A stretch of DNA of 13,914 nucleotides from Deltaproteobacteria bacterium (GTDB taxonomy: Bacteria > Desulfobacterota_C > Deferrisomatia > Deferrisomatales > JACRMM01). Made by a program: the position numbers and the translations under genes. This document shows, piece after piece, positions 1-8,565 of the stretch (its first letter is position 1; each line of letters opens with the position of its first letter). The notes under the pieces are model-generated. The model was not told the DNA's origin. It was given only the letters and a program-made list of their open reading frames with translations, and did no database searches. Location of the stretch: NCBI GenBank assembly GCA_016218905.1, contig JACRCS010000456.1:1-13914 (forward strand), read 5' to 3'.

Positions 1-1261
1 GCACGGCCTCGGGCCAGTCCGCGGCGACCGAAATGGGCGCCGCGCCCGCCAGGTCTTGGGCCATGCGCCGCGCGGAAGCGCCCACGAGGATCCCATGCCG
101 GACGCGCTCCCGGAGCACGGGAAGGAGGGGCCCGTAGTCGCCCCCCTTGTCGACGCCTCCGGCCACCCAGACCACCGGCCCCTCCACCGTCTCGAGCGCC
201 CGGCGCGTGGCGTCTACGTTCGTGCCCTTGGAGTCGTCGTAGAAACGGATGCCGCGCCAGTCGAGGAAGCGCTCGATGCGGTGGGGGAGCCCCCGAAAGC
301 GGGAGGCCTCCTCCCAGGCCCGCCGCGGATCCGCGCCCAGCCAGGCCGCCGCGAGGCACGCCGCGAGCGCGTTCCCGAGGTTGTGGCGGCCGGGCAGCGC
401 CATCTCTCCGAACCGGCCCGGCACCCGAACGCCGTCCCGGCCGGGCAGGAGAAAGATCGCGTCCCCGCCCTCCGCCCACGCCCCGACCGGGAGCGTCCGC
501 TCGGTGGCGTAGGGCAGGCAGACCGCGCGGGCCCTTCGGCCCGCCTCCCAGGCGGTGCGGTCGTCCGCGTTGACGATCGCCGCGTCGCCCCCGGCCTGGT
601 TCTCGAAGATCCTCGCCTTGGCGCGGGCGTAGGCCGCCAGGTCGCCGTGCCGCTCGAAGTGGTCGTCCGTCACGTTGAGGAGCAGCGCCACCCGGGGCCG
701 AAAGGAGCGGATCGACTCGAGCTGGAAGCTCGACACCTCCGCCACGACGACGTCCCACTCGGACCCCACCGCCTCGACGAGCGGCGTGCCCACGTTGCCC
801 CCGACGAAGGTCTTCCTCCCCTGGGCCTCGAGGATGCGCCCGAGGAGCCTCGTCACCGTGGTTTTGCCGTTGGTTCCCGTGATCGCGACGATCGGGGCCG
901 AGAGGAGCCGGCTCGCGAACTCGATCTCGCCGACCACCTCCACGCCCGAGGCGGTGAGCCCCTCCACCAGAGCCGACCCAAAGGGGATACCCGGGCTCAG
1001 GATGGCGAGATCGAAGTCCCGGCCCCGGAGCTCGGGCCCTCCGGCGAGGACGCTCACGCCCGGCGCCTCGAGCGCGAGGGCCTCCGGCGAGAGCTTCTCC
1101 CGCGGCGCGTCGTCGTAGAGGGAGACGCGGGCGCCCGCGGCGAGCAGGAACCGGGCGGCCGACCGGCCGCTCACCCCGGCGCCGAGCACGAGGACGCTGG
1201 AGCCGGCAAGATCCCTGACGTCCGACACGTCGCGCGTGGCGGGATCCTCTCGGGCGCTCAT
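1..1261 (-). CDS. murD: MurD, UDP-MurNAc-L-alanine:D-glutamate ligase (3' end missing)
   Basis: This cytoplasmic ATP-dependent ligase adds D-glutamate to UDP-MurNAc-L-alanine in peptidoglycan precursor synthesis. The 420 visible codons start at ATG 1261 and run off the left edge; the family is about 450 residues, so only some 30 C-terminal residues are missing. Seen in order: an N-terminal nucleotide-fold stretch VLVLGAGVSGRSAA (about 23-36), the Mur-ligase P-loop TGTNGKTT (128-135), EVSSFQLE (175-182), the central-domain motif NVTDDHFERHG (196-206), PGRHNLGNALA (290-300), and the C-terminal DDSKGTN (342-348) followed by VAGGVDKGGDY. SSFQLE and DSKGTN separate MurD from MurE, MurF and MurC. 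The gene starts 23 bases after the mraY stop with only a weak ribosome-binding site, so it is probably the next member of the same operon. Identification is firm. Confidence 0.96.
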   Translation of the reverse strand, partial: MSAREDPATRDVSDVRDLAGSSVLVLGAGVSGRSAARFLLAAGARVSLYDDAPREKLSPEALALEAPGVSVLAGGPELRGRDFDLAILSPGIPFGSALVEGLTASGVEVVGEIEFASRLLSAPIVAITGTNGKTTVTRLLGRILEAQGRKTFVGGNVGTPLVEAVGSEWDVVVAEVSSFQLESIRSFRPRVALLLNVTDDHFERHGDLAAYARAKARIFENQAGGDAAIVNADDRTAWEAGRRARAVCLPYATERTLPVGAWAEGGDAIFLLPGRDGVRVPGRFGEMALPGRHNLGNALAACLAAAWLGADPRRAWEEASRFRGLPHRIERFLDWRGIRFYDDSKGTNVDATRRALETVEGPVVWVAGGVDKGGDYGPLLPVLRERVRHGILVGASARRMAQDLAGAAPISVAADWPEAV

Positions 1262-1284
1262 CGCCGGTCTCGTCTGTTCACGTC

Positions 1285-2361
1285 CTACCTCAGCTTCAGG
1301 GTCGTGAGCCCGAGGAGGGCGAGAATGATGGAGATGATCCAGAAACGGACGATGATCTTCGGCTCGGCCCAGCCCTTGAGCTCGAAGTGGTGGTGAATGG
1401 GCGCCATCCGGAAGATGCGCTTGCGGCGCGTCTTGAAGGAGGCCACCTGGAGCACGACGCTCAGGGTCTCTATCACGAAGACGCCTCCGACGAGGGCGAG
1501 GACGATCTCGAACTTGCTCACGACCGCCACCATGCCGAGCGCCCCCCCGAGGGCGAGGCTCCCCACGTCGCCCATGAAGACCTGGGCCGGGTAGGCGTTG
1601 TACCAGAGGAACCCGAGAGCGGCTCCTGCGATGGCAGAGCAGAAGACCGAGAGCTCGCCGGCGCTCGCCACGAAGGGAATCTGGAGGTACTCGGCGATCT
1701 TCGCGTTCCCGGAGACGTAGGCGAAGATCAGGTAGGTCATGCTCGCCGTGATGACGGGACCGATGGCGAGGCCGTCGAGCCCGTCCGTGAGGTTCACGGC
1801 GTTGGACGCGCCGACCACCACGAAGACCGCGAAGGGGAGGTAGAAGAGCCCCAGGTCGGGGTGGAACCCCTTCACGAAGGGGACGTAGAGGTGCGTGTCG
1901 AAGCCCTGGCGGGACCAGAGCACGGCGCAGCCGACGGAGGCGATCGCGACGAGGCTCCAGAACTTGATCCGCCCCCGCAGGCCCCGGGAGTTTCGCCGCG
2001 TCACCTTGAGGTAGTCGTCGATGAAGCCGACGGCCCCAAAACCCATCGTGACGCCCAGGACCACCCACACCGTCAGGTTCACCGGATCGGCCCAGGCGAC
2101 GGTCGCGATGCCGAAGGCGAAGAGCATGAGCGTGCCGCCCATGGTGGGGGTCCCCGCCTTCTTCAGGTGCGACTGGGGTCCGTCCTCCCGGATCGCCTGG
2201 CCGGCGCGGAGCTTCTTCAGGGCCTCGATGATCCAGGGACCGAGGAAGAGCGCCAGCGCCAGGGCCGTCAGCATGCCGAGGAGCACGCGGAAGGTGATGT
2301 AGCGAAAGACGTTCAGAGGGCCGAAGACCTCGTGCAGGGCAAAGAAGAAGCGATAGAGCAT
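1285..2361 (-). CDS. mraY: MraY, phospho-N-acetylmuramoyl-pentapeptide transferase
   Basis: This polytopic inner-membrane enzyme transfers phospho-MurNAc-pentapeptide from UDP to undecaprenyl phosphate, giving lipid I. The 358-residue product matches the usual length of about 360. Hydrophobic segments run along the whole chain, about ten by eye. Family signatures are intact: the aspartate pair in FIDDYLK (D115, D116), [11 protein letters not shown] (187-197), the GDVGS loop (264-268) and the triple histidine in [11 protein letters not shown] (H323-H325). ATG 2361 lies 4 bases after the murF stop with no obvious Shine-Dalgarno sequence, which suggests translation coupled to murF. Its place between murF and murD is the classical dcw order. 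Confidence 0.97.
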   Translation of the reverse strand: MLYRFFFALHEVFGPLNVFRYITFRVLLGMLTALALALFLGPWIIEALKKLRAGQAIREDGPQSHLKKAGTPTMGGTLMLFAFGIATVAWADPVNLTVWVVLGVTMGFGAVGFIDDYLKVTRRNSRGLRGRIKFWSLVAIASVGCAVLWSRQGFDTHLYVPFVKGFHPDLGLFYLPFAVFVVVGASNAVNLTDGLDGLAIGPVITASMTYLIFAYVSGNAKIAEYLQIPFVASAGELSVFCSAIAGAALGFLWYNAYPAQVFMGDVGSLALGGALGMVAVVSKFEIVLALVGGVFVIETLSVVLQVASFKTRRKRIFRMAPIHHHFELKGWAEPKIIVRFWIISIILALLGLTTLKLR

Positions 2362-2365
2362 GGGT

Positions 2366-3736
2366 CTAGGTTGTCCGCTGGTCTGGAGTGGAGAGGCGCT
2401 CGGCCACCGCCTCGAGCCCCATGGCCCGGCTCCCCTTGATGAGGACCCAGTCGCCCGGCCCGAGGCGCCCCGGGAGCGCCTCCGAAAGCTCTTCCTTTCC
2501 CCCGTACACGCGCGCCTTGCCGGGCGCCAATCCCGCCTCGACCGCCGCCTCTCCGACCCAGCGGCAGGACTCGCCGAGGAGGTGGAGCTCGTCGTACCCG
2601 AGCCGGGCCGCGACGCGGCCCACCCGGGCGTGCCCCTCCCGGCAGAGCTCCCCGAGCTCCTTCATCTCGCCGAGGACGGCGACCCGCCGGCTGGAGCCCG
2701 CGAGGGTCGCGACGGTCTCGAGCGCCGCCTCCATGGCCCGAGGGTTCGCGTTGTAGCAATCGACGTAGAGCCGGGCGCCGTGCACCCCGGCTCGCACCTC
2801 TCCCCGCAGCGGGCTCGGCCGGAGCGACGCGAGCGCTTCCGGAGCGCGCTCGGCGGAGAACCCGCAGGCCCGGACCGCGGCGAGGGCCGCGAGGGCGTTC
2901 TCGGCGTTGTGGCGACCGGGCAGCGGCAGGTCGAGTTCGACGCTCCCCAACCGGAAGGAGCTCCCGTCGTTGCCGTGGAGCTCGAGCCCCTCGCCGCGGA
3001 GCTCGGCGCCCGGTTCCCAGCCGAAGCGGGCCGCCCGGACCCCGGCGGGCGCGACCAGGAGCGGCTCCCCGAACGGCAGGACGAGCGTTCCACCCTCCCG
3101 GAGGCCCTGGGCGATGGAGAGCTTCTCCCGGGCGACGCCTTCGACGCTTCCGAGGCGCTCGGTGTGGCACGCCGCGACGGCGGTGATCACGGCCACGTCC
3201 GGCTCGCAGATCCGGGTCAGGTGGGCCATCTCGCCCGGCTCGCTGACGCCGAGCTCCAGCACCGCCGTCTCCTCGTCCCCCACCGCGGAGAGGAGCGTCA
3301 GGGGCAGGCCGATCCGGTTGTTGAGGTTCCCCGGGGTCTGGAGGACGCGCAGGCCCTCCGCCCGGAGTAGGGCCCCGATCATCTCCTTGGTGGTCGTCTT
3401 CCCGACGCTCCCGGTGACCGCGATCACCCGGAGGCCGAGCCTGCGGCGGACGAACCGGCCGAGGGCGCCGAGCGCCAGGAGCGTGTCGGCGACGCGTACG
3501 GCCGGGACCGACCCGGGCGCCGGACCTGCCGAGAGGACCACGCCGGCGGCGCCCCGGCGAAGCGCCTCCTCGACGAAGTCGTGCCCGTCGAAGCGCTCGC
3601 CCTTGAGGGCGAGAAAGAGGCTTCCCTCCCCGATCTCGCGCGTGTCGGTGGAGACGGCCCCGAAGGTTACCGGAGCGGACGGACCTTCGAGGGTTCCGCC
3701 GGTGGCGGCGAGGACGTCGGAGAGCGAGAGCCTCAC
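2366..3736 (-). CDS. murF: MurF, UDP-MurNAc-tripeptide:D-alanyl-D-alanine ligase
   Basis: MurF adds the D-Ala-D-Ala dipeptide to UDP-MurNAc-tripeptide with ATP, completing the cytoplasmic nucleotide precursor that MraY uses. From the chosen start it has 456 residues, close to the family's roughly 450. Visible are an N-terminal substrate-binding domain with STDTREI (29-35) and [14 protein letters not shown] (41-54), the P-loop [12 protein letters not shown] (108-119), [10 protein letters not shown] (137-146), [12 protein letters not shown] (273-284), [10 protein letters not shown] (326-335), LGEMKELG (355-362) and KGSRAMGLE (434-442). The frame stays open further upstream inside murE, but similarity begins at VRLSLSDV. 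That GTG (3736-3734) forms a GTGA overlap with the murE stop, and GGAGG lies 6 bases before it. Translation is therefore probably coupled to murE. Confidence 0.96.
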   Translation of the reverse strand: MRLSLSDVLAATGGTLEGPSAPVTFGAVSTDTREIGEGSLFLALKGERFDGHDFVEEALRRGAAGVVLSAGPAPGSVPAVRVADTLLALGALGRFVRRRLGLRVIAVTGSVGKTTTKEMIGALLRAEGLRVLQTPGNLNNRIGLPLTLLSAVGDEETAVLELGVSEPGEMAHLTRICEPDVAVITAVAACHTERLGSVEGVAREKLSIAQGLREGGTLVLPFGEPLLVAPAGVRAARFGWEPGAELRGEGLELHGNDGSSFRLGSVELDLPLPGRHNAENALAALAAVRACGFSAERAPEALASLRPSPLRGEVRAGVHGARLYVDCYNANPRAMEAALETVATLAGSSRRVAVLGEMKELGELCREGHARVGRVAARLGYDELHLLGESCRWVGEAAVEAGLAPGKARVYGGKEELSEALPGRLGPGDWVLIKGSRAMGLEAVAERLSTPDQRTT

Positions 3737-5250
3737 GCCTTCCCTCCCCCGGAGAGCCGCTCGGCCAGGGCCTCCCTCGCCACCTCCCGGTCGTCGAAGG
3801 GCGTCTTGACGCCGCCGATGTCCTGCGTCGTTTCGTGGCCCTTGCCGGCGATCACGACGGCGTCCCCCGGCCGCGCCGAGAAGAGGGCGAGCCGGATGGC
3901 AGCCGCGCGGTCCGGCACCCTCGCGAACGACGGCCCTCCGCCCTCCAGCGCCTCCGGGAAGTCCTCCGCCGACGCGTGCCGCCACTCGCGCGGCAGCCCA
4001 GCCTGGATCGCGTCGAGGATCGCCTCCGTGGGCTCGGAGCGCGAGTTGTCGGCCGTGAGGACGACGGCGTCGGCCAGGGCCGCGGCGGCGCGGGCCATGA
4101 GCGGCCGCTTCCCCCGGTCCCGATCGCCCCCGCACCCGAAGACGCAGAGGACCCGGCCTCGCGCCACCGCGCGCACGGCTTCGAGCACCCGCTCCAGCGC
4201 GTCGGGCGTATGGGCGTAGTCGACGTAGACGGAGAGGCCGGCGTCGTTCCCGACGGCCTCCAGCCGCCCGGGCACCTGGGGCGCTCGCCCGAGCGTCTCC
4301 GCCGCCCGCTCGAGGTCGAGCTCGAGGGCCCAGGCCGTCGCCATGGCGGCCGCGGCGTTTTGCGCGTTGAAGGCGCCGGCGAGGGGAATCGAGAGCGGCG
4401 TCTCCCCGCCGGGGTAGCGCAGCCGGCCGGCGGCCCCGGAGGCACCGAGGTCCTCGACCTCGAAGCGGACGTCACCCGACTCGAGTCCGTAGGAGATCAC
4501 GCTCCCCGAGAGCTCGCCGAGCAGCCGGCGCCCCCAGGGGTCCTCGGCGTTCACCACGGCCGGCGCCTCTCGGCGGTACCGGGTGAAGAGGACCTTCTTG
4601 GCCTCGTAGTAAGTTTCCATGGACCCGTGGTAGTCGAGGTGATCCTGCGTCAGGTTGGTGAAGACCGCGCAGGAGAAGGCGCAGCCTTCGACCCTCCTCC
4701 TGGCGAGAGAGTGGGAGCTCACCTCCATGACCGCCGCGCGGGCCCCTTCCGCGAGCATGCGCGCCAGCGCGCGCTGCAGGGTCGGGGCGTCGGGCGTCGT
4801 CAGGGGGGCAGGCTCTTCCCGGGTGGGGAAGCAGTAGGATACGGTTCCGAGCCGGCCGGTGCAAATGTTCTGTTCTTCGAGGATCCTCTGGATCAGGTAC
4901 GCGGTCGTGGTCTTGCCGTTCGTGCCCGTGAGGCCGACGAGGAGGAGCCTACGGGAGGGATGCCCCCAGAAGGCGGAGGAGGCGAGCCCGAGGGCCGCCT
5001 CGGAGTCCGCGACCCGGACGCGCGGGAGCCCGAAGGCGGGTCGCTCCTCCTCGACCAGGCAGGCCGCCGCGCCCGCCCGCGCCGCGGCCTCCAGGTAGAG
5101 GTGGCCGTCGGCGAGGGTGCCTCGGACCGCCGCGAAGAGGTCGCCCGGGCGCACCCTTCGGGAGTCGCAGGTGACTCCCCCGATCTCGGGATCGCCGGGA
5201 TCGAGGAGGGTCGCACCGGGAAGTTCGGAGATGATTCGGGAAAGGCGCAC
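3733..5250 (-). CDS. murE: MurE, UDP-MurNAc-L-Ala-D-Glu ligase, probably meso-diaminopimelate-adding
   Basis: MurE adds the third stem-peptide residue, the one later used for crosslinking. From GTG 5250 it has 505 residues (family about 490-500), with AAGGA 10 bases upstream; the open frame continues upstream as a shadow inside ftsI. Seen in order: TCDSRRVRPGDLFAAV (27-42), P-loop TGTNGKTTTAYL (108-119), TTPDAPTLQ (151-159), EVSSHSL (176-182), NLTQDHLDYHG (199-209), YYEAKK (214-219, containing the probable carbamylated lysine), DYAHTPDAL (344-352), FGCGGDRDRGKRP (371-383) and AGKGHET (468-474). The amino-acid selectivity motif, DNPR in diaminopimelate-type enzymes, is DNSR here (401-404). The arginine that contacts diaminopimelate is kept, so diaminopimelate is the likely substrate, with less certainty than a perfect motif would give. 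The gene lies 44 bases after the ftsI stop. Confidence 0.95.
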   Translation of the reverse strand: MRLSRIISELPGATLLDPGDPEIGGVTCDSRRVRPGDLFAAVRGTLADGHLYLEAAARAGAAACLVEEERPAFGLPRVRVADSEAALGLASSAFWGHPSRRLLLVGLTGTNGKTTTAYLIQRILEEQNICTGRLGTVSYCFPTREEPAPLTTPDAPTLQRALARMLAEGARAAVMEVSSHSLARRRVEGCAFSCAVFTNLTQDHLDYHGSMETYYEAKKVLFTRYRREAPAVVNAEDPWGRRLLGELSGSVISYGLESGDVRFEVEDLGASGAAGRLRYPGGETPLSIPLAGAFNAQNAAAAMATAWALELDLERAAETLGRAPQVPGRLEAVGNDAGLSVYVDYAHTPDALERVLEAVRAVARGRVLCVFGCGGDRDRGKRPLMARAAAALADAVVLTADNSRSEPTEAILDAIQAGLPREWRHASAEDFPEALEGGGPSFARVPDRAAAIRLALFSARPGDAVVIAGKGHETTQDIGGVKTPFDDREVAREALAERLSGGGKA

Positions 5251-5294
5251 GGGACCACCGTCCTTGGACGCTGAGTGCTCGGGGCGGACCCCCG

Positions 5295-7286
5295 TCACAT
5301 GAGGGGATTGAAGACGATCCGGCACGCGCTCCCCTCTTCGAGCGGCAGGCCCGGAGCCGGTTCTTGCTGGGCGGCGATGCCGGAACCGACCAGCGTCAGA
5401 TTCACGGCCACCCCGGCGCCCTCGATCCTGCGGAGCGCCTCCCTCATGGTGAGCCCCCGGAGGTCCGGCATCGTGCCGCGGGGCGTCTCCTCGGCGGCGG
5501 CCACCGGCATGACCTCCTCCTCGGGCGGGGGCGTCGTCTTCGTCGTCCCGCTCCCCGGAGCCTTCGCGACGGCCGGCGCGTCGGCTTCGGGAGGCACCTG
5601 CAGGTAGGCGAGCGCCTGCTGCGCGATCTCGCGGAAAGCCGGGCCGGCCGTGGTTCCCCCGTACCGGGAGCCTCGGGTGGGCTCGTCGATCGCCACGAGG
5701 AGCGCCAGCCGGGGCGCCCGGGACGGTACGAAGCCCATGAAGCTCGCGACGATCGCGTTGCGGGCGTAGCCCCGGCCGTCGGGGTTCGGCTTCCAGGCCG
5801 TTCCGGTCTTCCCCGCCGTCGTAAAGCCCGGGACCGCGGCGAGGCTCCCGGTGCCGCCCTCTGCGTGGACCACCGACTCCATCATCCGCGCGAGCTCCCG
5901 GGCGGCCTCCGGGGAGATGGCCCTTACGGCGACCTGCGGCGCGATCCGCTTCACCACGGCGCCCTTCTGGTCCAGCACCGACCGGACGATGTGCGGCTTC
6001 ATCCGGACGCCGCCGTTGGCGATGGTGGCCAGGGCGGAGGTGACCTGGAGGGCCGTCGCGGAGACGCCCTGGCCGAAGGACATCGTCTTGGCCGTGCTCT
6101 TCGACCACGACTCGGTCGGCAGCAGGATCCCCTTCGACTCTCCCGGGAGATCCACCTCCGTGGGGACGCCGACGCCGAAGAGCTTCAGGCCATCGTAGAA
6201 GCCCTGAGGGGCGATCCGCTCGGAGAGCTTCGCGACGCCGATGTTGCTCGACACCTTGAGGACGTCCGACACGGTCAGGAGCCCCTGCCCGTGGTGATCG
6301 TGGATCCGCTGGCTTCCCGTCACCCAGAGGCCATTCTCGCAGAATACGGTGTCGGTGGGGCGGACGATCTTCCGGTCGAGGAGGATTCCTACGAAGAGGC
6401 TCTTGAAGGTGCTTCCCGGCTCATAGACGTCGCACGTCGCCCGGAGCTTGCGGGTCGCCGCGGGCGCCGACTTCATGGCGTTCGGGTTGAACGTCGGCCA
6501 CTGGGCGAGCGCCAGGATCTCCCCCGTCGAAGGCTCCAGGGCGACGACCCAGCCGCCCTTGGCCGCCGCCTTCTCGACGGCCTTGGCGAGCTCCTCTTCG
6601 GCGATGTGTTGGATCGTTTCGTCGATCGTGAGGACCAGGCTCTGGCCCATGCCCTCCATCGGTTCCGGCGCGTCGGTGAGGAGCAGACCGCCGCGGGCGT
6701 CGCGGTCCGCCCGGACCCAGACGTCCCGCCCGCGGAGCACCGCGTCGTACTGGTACTCGAGCCCGCCGCGCCCCTCCTCTTCGGACCCGACGAACCCGAG
6801 CGCCTGGCCCGCCAGGCTCGTGTTGGGGTAGAAGCGGTGCGCCTCCCGGGCGATTCCGACGCCCTGGATCTTCAGGGCGTGGACCGTCTCCTCCTCAGCG
6901 GGAGAGATCCGTCGCTTCAGCCAGGCGAAGTGGGAACCGCCCCGGGTGAGCTGGCGGCGCGCGTCCTGAGGGTCCACGGCGAGGGAGCGGCAGAGCTGGT
7001 CGAAGCGCTCTGCGCTCTGGAGGACGACCGAGGGGTCGACGAAGACGCTCGCGCCCGGGATGCTGACCGCCAGCTCCCGCATGTTCCGGTCGTACATCGT
7101 GCCGCGGGCGGGCAGGAGCTTTAGCCTCCGGACGCGCTGGTCTTCCGTCCGGCAGCGGAGCGAAGGGGCGCCGAGAGTCTGCAGGTACGCCGCGCGCAGC
7201 GCAGCGATCCCGAAGAGGGAGAGCACCAGGCCGGCCAGAACCCGGACCCGGGCGCGGCTCGCCTGGATGGCTCCCCATCTAGTCAT
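5295..7286 (-). CDS. ftsI: FtsI/PBP3-type class B penicillin-binding protein with C-terminal PASTA domain
   Basis: This septal peptidoglycan transpeptidase is inserted in the inner membrane by one N-terminal anchor and acts in the periplasm. It has 663 residues. A single membrane segment lies at about 16-35, followed by the dimerisation domain with LPARGTMYDRN (58-68) and the transpeptidase domain. The three active-site motifs are intact: GSTFK with nucleophile S292 and K295, SSN (346-348) and AGKTGTAW (491-498). A linker rich in P, A, E and T (about 564-604) leads to one PASTA-like module (about 605-661, beginning MPDLRGLTMREAL). PASTA on the cell-division PBP is usual in Gram-positives (PBP2x, SpoVD-type) and some other phyla, but absent from E. 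coli FtsI. Start ATG 7286 overlaps the ftsL stop by 8 bases (ATGACTAG), which implies coupling; no clear ribosome-binding site is seen. Confidence 0.95.
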   Translation of the reverse strand: MTRWGAIQASRARVRVLAGLVLSLFGIAALRAAYLQTLGAPSLRCRTEDQRVRRLKLLPARGTMYDRNMRELAVSIPGASVFVDPSVVLQSAERFDQLCRSLAVDPQDARRQLTRGGSHFAWLKRRISPAEEETVHALKIQGVGIAREAHRFYPNTSLAGQALGFVGSEEEGRGGLEYQYDAVLRGRDVWVRADRDARGGLLLTDAPEPMEGMGQSLVLTIDETIQHIAEEELAKAVEKAAAKGGWVVALEPSTGEILALAQWPTFNPNAMKSAPAATRKLRATCDVYEPGSTFKSLFVGILLDRKIVRPTDTVFCENGLWVTGSQRIHDHHGQGLLTVSDVLKVSSNIGVAKLSERIAPQGFYDGLKLFGVGVPTEVDLPGESKGILLPTESWSKSTAKTMSFGQGVSATALQVTSALATIANGGVRMKPHIVRSVLDQKGAVVKRIAPQVAVRAISPEAARELARMMESVVHAEGGTGSLAAVPGFTTAGKTGTAWKPNPDGRGYARNAIVASFMGFVPSRAPRLALLVAIDEPTRGSRYGGTTAGPAFREIAQQALAYLQVPPEADAPAVAKAPGSGTTKTTPPPEEEVMPVAAAEETPRGTMPDLRGLTMREALRRIEGAGVAVNLTLVGSGIAAQQEPAPGLPLEEGSACRIVFNPLM

Positions 7287-7608
7287 CCAAGATGACCAGA
7301 GAGTCCTGGCTGGGGTACGTAAAACCGGCCTCCCGCGCGAGCTTCTCGATCCGGCGCGGCGAACCGAGCGCGGCGGCCTCGACGCGGAGCCGATCCGTCT
7401 CGGCGAGGAGCGTCTGACGCCGCTGGTGGAGGTCGTTGATCTCGTACCGCGTGCGGGTGATTTCCAGCCGGGAGTACGTCAGGACCAGCGCCGACGTCAG
7501 ACAGAAGACGAAGAGCAGGGCGTGGAGCGCGAACTGCCTCACGTCGACCCGCGGCAGCTCGAAACCCGGGGCCTGTGCAAGAGCTCTCGCGCGCTTCCCC
7601 GTTTCCAT
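7279..7608 (-). CDS. ftsL: FtsL-like bitopic cell-division protein
   Basis: This small membrane protein sits between rsmH and ftsI, the normal ftsL position. Its partner in other bacteria is FtsB/DivIC, and together they activate the FtsW-FtsI synthase. The chain is 109 residues from the preferred start. It has a charged cytoplasmic N-terminus, one membrane segment (roughly FALHALLFVFCLTSALVLTYS) and a periplasmic coiled-coil-like stretch with regular leucines (TRTRYEINDLHQRRQTLLAETDRL region). The segment SPRRIEKLAREAGFTYPSQD then matches the short conserved FtsL end region. Two in-frame ATGs exist, at 7614 and 7608. AGGAGG (7615-7620) abuts the first but sits 6 bases from the second, so 7608 is chosen. 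FtsL is poorly conserved in sequence, so the name rests on topology, length and position. Confidence 0.87.
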   Translation of the reverse strand: METGKRARALAQAPGFELPRVDVRQFALHALLFVFCLTSALVLTYSRLEITRTRYEINDLHQRRQTLLAETDRLRVEAAALGSPRRIEKLAREAGFTYPSQDSLVILDD

Positions 7609-7614
7609 GCTCAT

Positions 7615-7620
7615 CCTCCT
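7615..7620 (-). promoter_or_regulatory. Shine-Dalgarno of ftsL that decides the start
   Basis: On the minus strand AGGAGG is followed directly by ATGAGCATG. Spacing is 0 to the first ATG (7614) and 6 to the second (7608), so the second ATG is the better initiator. Confidence 0.7.
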
Positions 7621-7625
7621 CGAGC

Positions 7626-7647
7626 CGCTCCCGCTTCGACGGGAGCG
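7626..7647 (-). other. Perfect 8-bp stem-loop between rsmH and ftsL
   Basis: The arms CGCTCCCG (7626-7633) and CGGGAGCG (7640-7647) are exact inverted repeats around a 6-base loop, in the 63-base gap between rsmH and ftsL. No T-run follows on the minus strand; the next element is the ftsL ribosome-binding site 5 bases on. It is therefore unlikely to be a full intrinsic terminator. RNA processing, stabilisation or partial attenuation within the operon is possible. Confidence 0.5.
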
Positions 7648-7677
7648 TGGTTCGGAGAAGATCGAAGGCTCGCGCCC

Positions 7678-8565
7678 TCAGCTCCTCTCGATGATTCGTT
7701 GCGCCGCCCGAAGCCGGGCGCTCCTCGCCCGCGGATTCCTCTCCACTTCGGCCCGCGTGGGCTTGACCGCCTTCCGCGTGAGGGCCTCCAGGCCTTCCGT
7801 CTCCCGAAAGGCCCGCTTGATACGGCGGTCCTCCAGGGAGTGGTACGCGATCGTCACCAGCCTACCCCCCGGCTTGAGGAGCACCGGCGCCTGGACGAGC
7901 AGGGCGTCGAGGGCCGAGAGCTCCTGGTTCACCGCGATCCTCAGCGCCTGAAAGATGCGGGTGCCCGGATGCTTGGGACCGCGCCGCCCGAGGGCCCTCT
8001 CCAGCACTCGCGCGAGGTCGGCCGTGGTGGAGATCGGAGCCCGCCTCCTTGCCTCCACCACGGCCCTTGCCGCCTTGCGCGAACGGGGCTCCTCCCCGAA
8101 CTCCTCGAAGAGCTTCACCAGTTGCTCTTCGGAACTCTCATTTACCAGATCCGCCGCGGTGACCCCCTGGCTGGCGTCCATGCGCATGTCCAAGGGGCCC
8201 CCGCGAACGAAACTGAAGCCTCTCTCCGCCTCGTCCAGGTGCCGGGACGAGACCCCCAGGTCCACGAGGACGCCGTCCACCGCCTCCCAGCCCTGGGCCC
8301 GCAGGAGCGGGCCGAGCTCGCCGAAGTTGCCGTGGAGGAGCCTCACCTTGCCCGGGTACTCGGCCTCCAGCGGCCAGCACGCCTCCAGGGCTTCGCGGTC
8401 CCGGTCGACCCCGAGGAGGAGGCCTCGGGGGCCGAGGCGCTCGAGGAGCGCCCTCGCGTGCCCGCCGCCGCCCAGCGTGCCGTCCACATAGATCCCATCC
8501 GGTTCCGCCGGGAGGAAGGCGAGGACCTCCTCCCGGAGGACGGGAACGTGGTAGGCGTCGCTCAA
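7678..8565 (-). CDS. rsmH: RsmH (MraW), 16S rRNA m4C1402 N4-methyltransferase
   Basis: RsmH uses S-adenosylmethionine to N4-methylate C1402 in the decoding centre of 16S rRNA. The 295-residue product fits the family (about 300-315). Seen: the N-terminal signature YHVPVLREEVL (5-15), the SAM-binding loop YVDGTLGGGGHA (26-37), the acidic GVDRDREAL (52-60), VDLGVSSRHLDEAERGFSF (101-119), PLDMRMD (124-130), the family motif FQALRIAVNQEL, and AYHSLEDRRIKR in the C-terminal third. The start is TTG 8565, overlapping the previous gene's stop as TTGA, with GGGGGA about 9 bases upstream. No ATG lies near, and the family motif begins five codons in, so this start is well constrained. The hairpin-bearing gap to ftsL follows. 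Confidence 0.96.
   Translation of the reverse strand: MSDAYHVPVLREEVLAFLPAEPDGIYVDGTLGGGGHARALLERLGPRGLLLGVDRDREALEACWPLEAEYPGKVRLLHGNFGELGPLLRAQGWEAVDGVLVDLGVSSRHLDEAERGFSFVRGGPLDMRMDASQGVTAADLVNESSEEQLVKLFEEFGEEPRSRKAARAVVEARRRAPISTTADLARVLERALGRRGPKHPGTRIFQALRIAVNQELSALDALLVQAPVLLKPGGRLVTIAYHSLEDRRIKRAFRETEGLEALTRKAVKPTRAEVERNPRARSARLRAAQRIIERS

Noticed and set aside
56..1396. Long plus-strand open frame opposite murD and the end of mraY
   Set aside because: It is antisense to clearly recognisable genes, has low-complexity arginine, glutamate, proline and glycine-rich composition, and has no known motif. Such frames arise from third-position G/C bias. The same holds for the open frames opposite mraY, murF, murE, ftsI, rsmH, panB and the chemoreceptor.
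3737..4135. Upstream extension of the murF frame within murE
   Set aside because: The extension is arginine- and glycine-rich with no similarity; MurF homology starts exactly at the GTG that overlaps the murE stop.
5251..6108. Upstream extension of the murE frame within ftsI
   Set aside because: It is a shadow of ftsI with biased composition. MurE similarity begins at GTG 5250, which has a ribosome-binding site.
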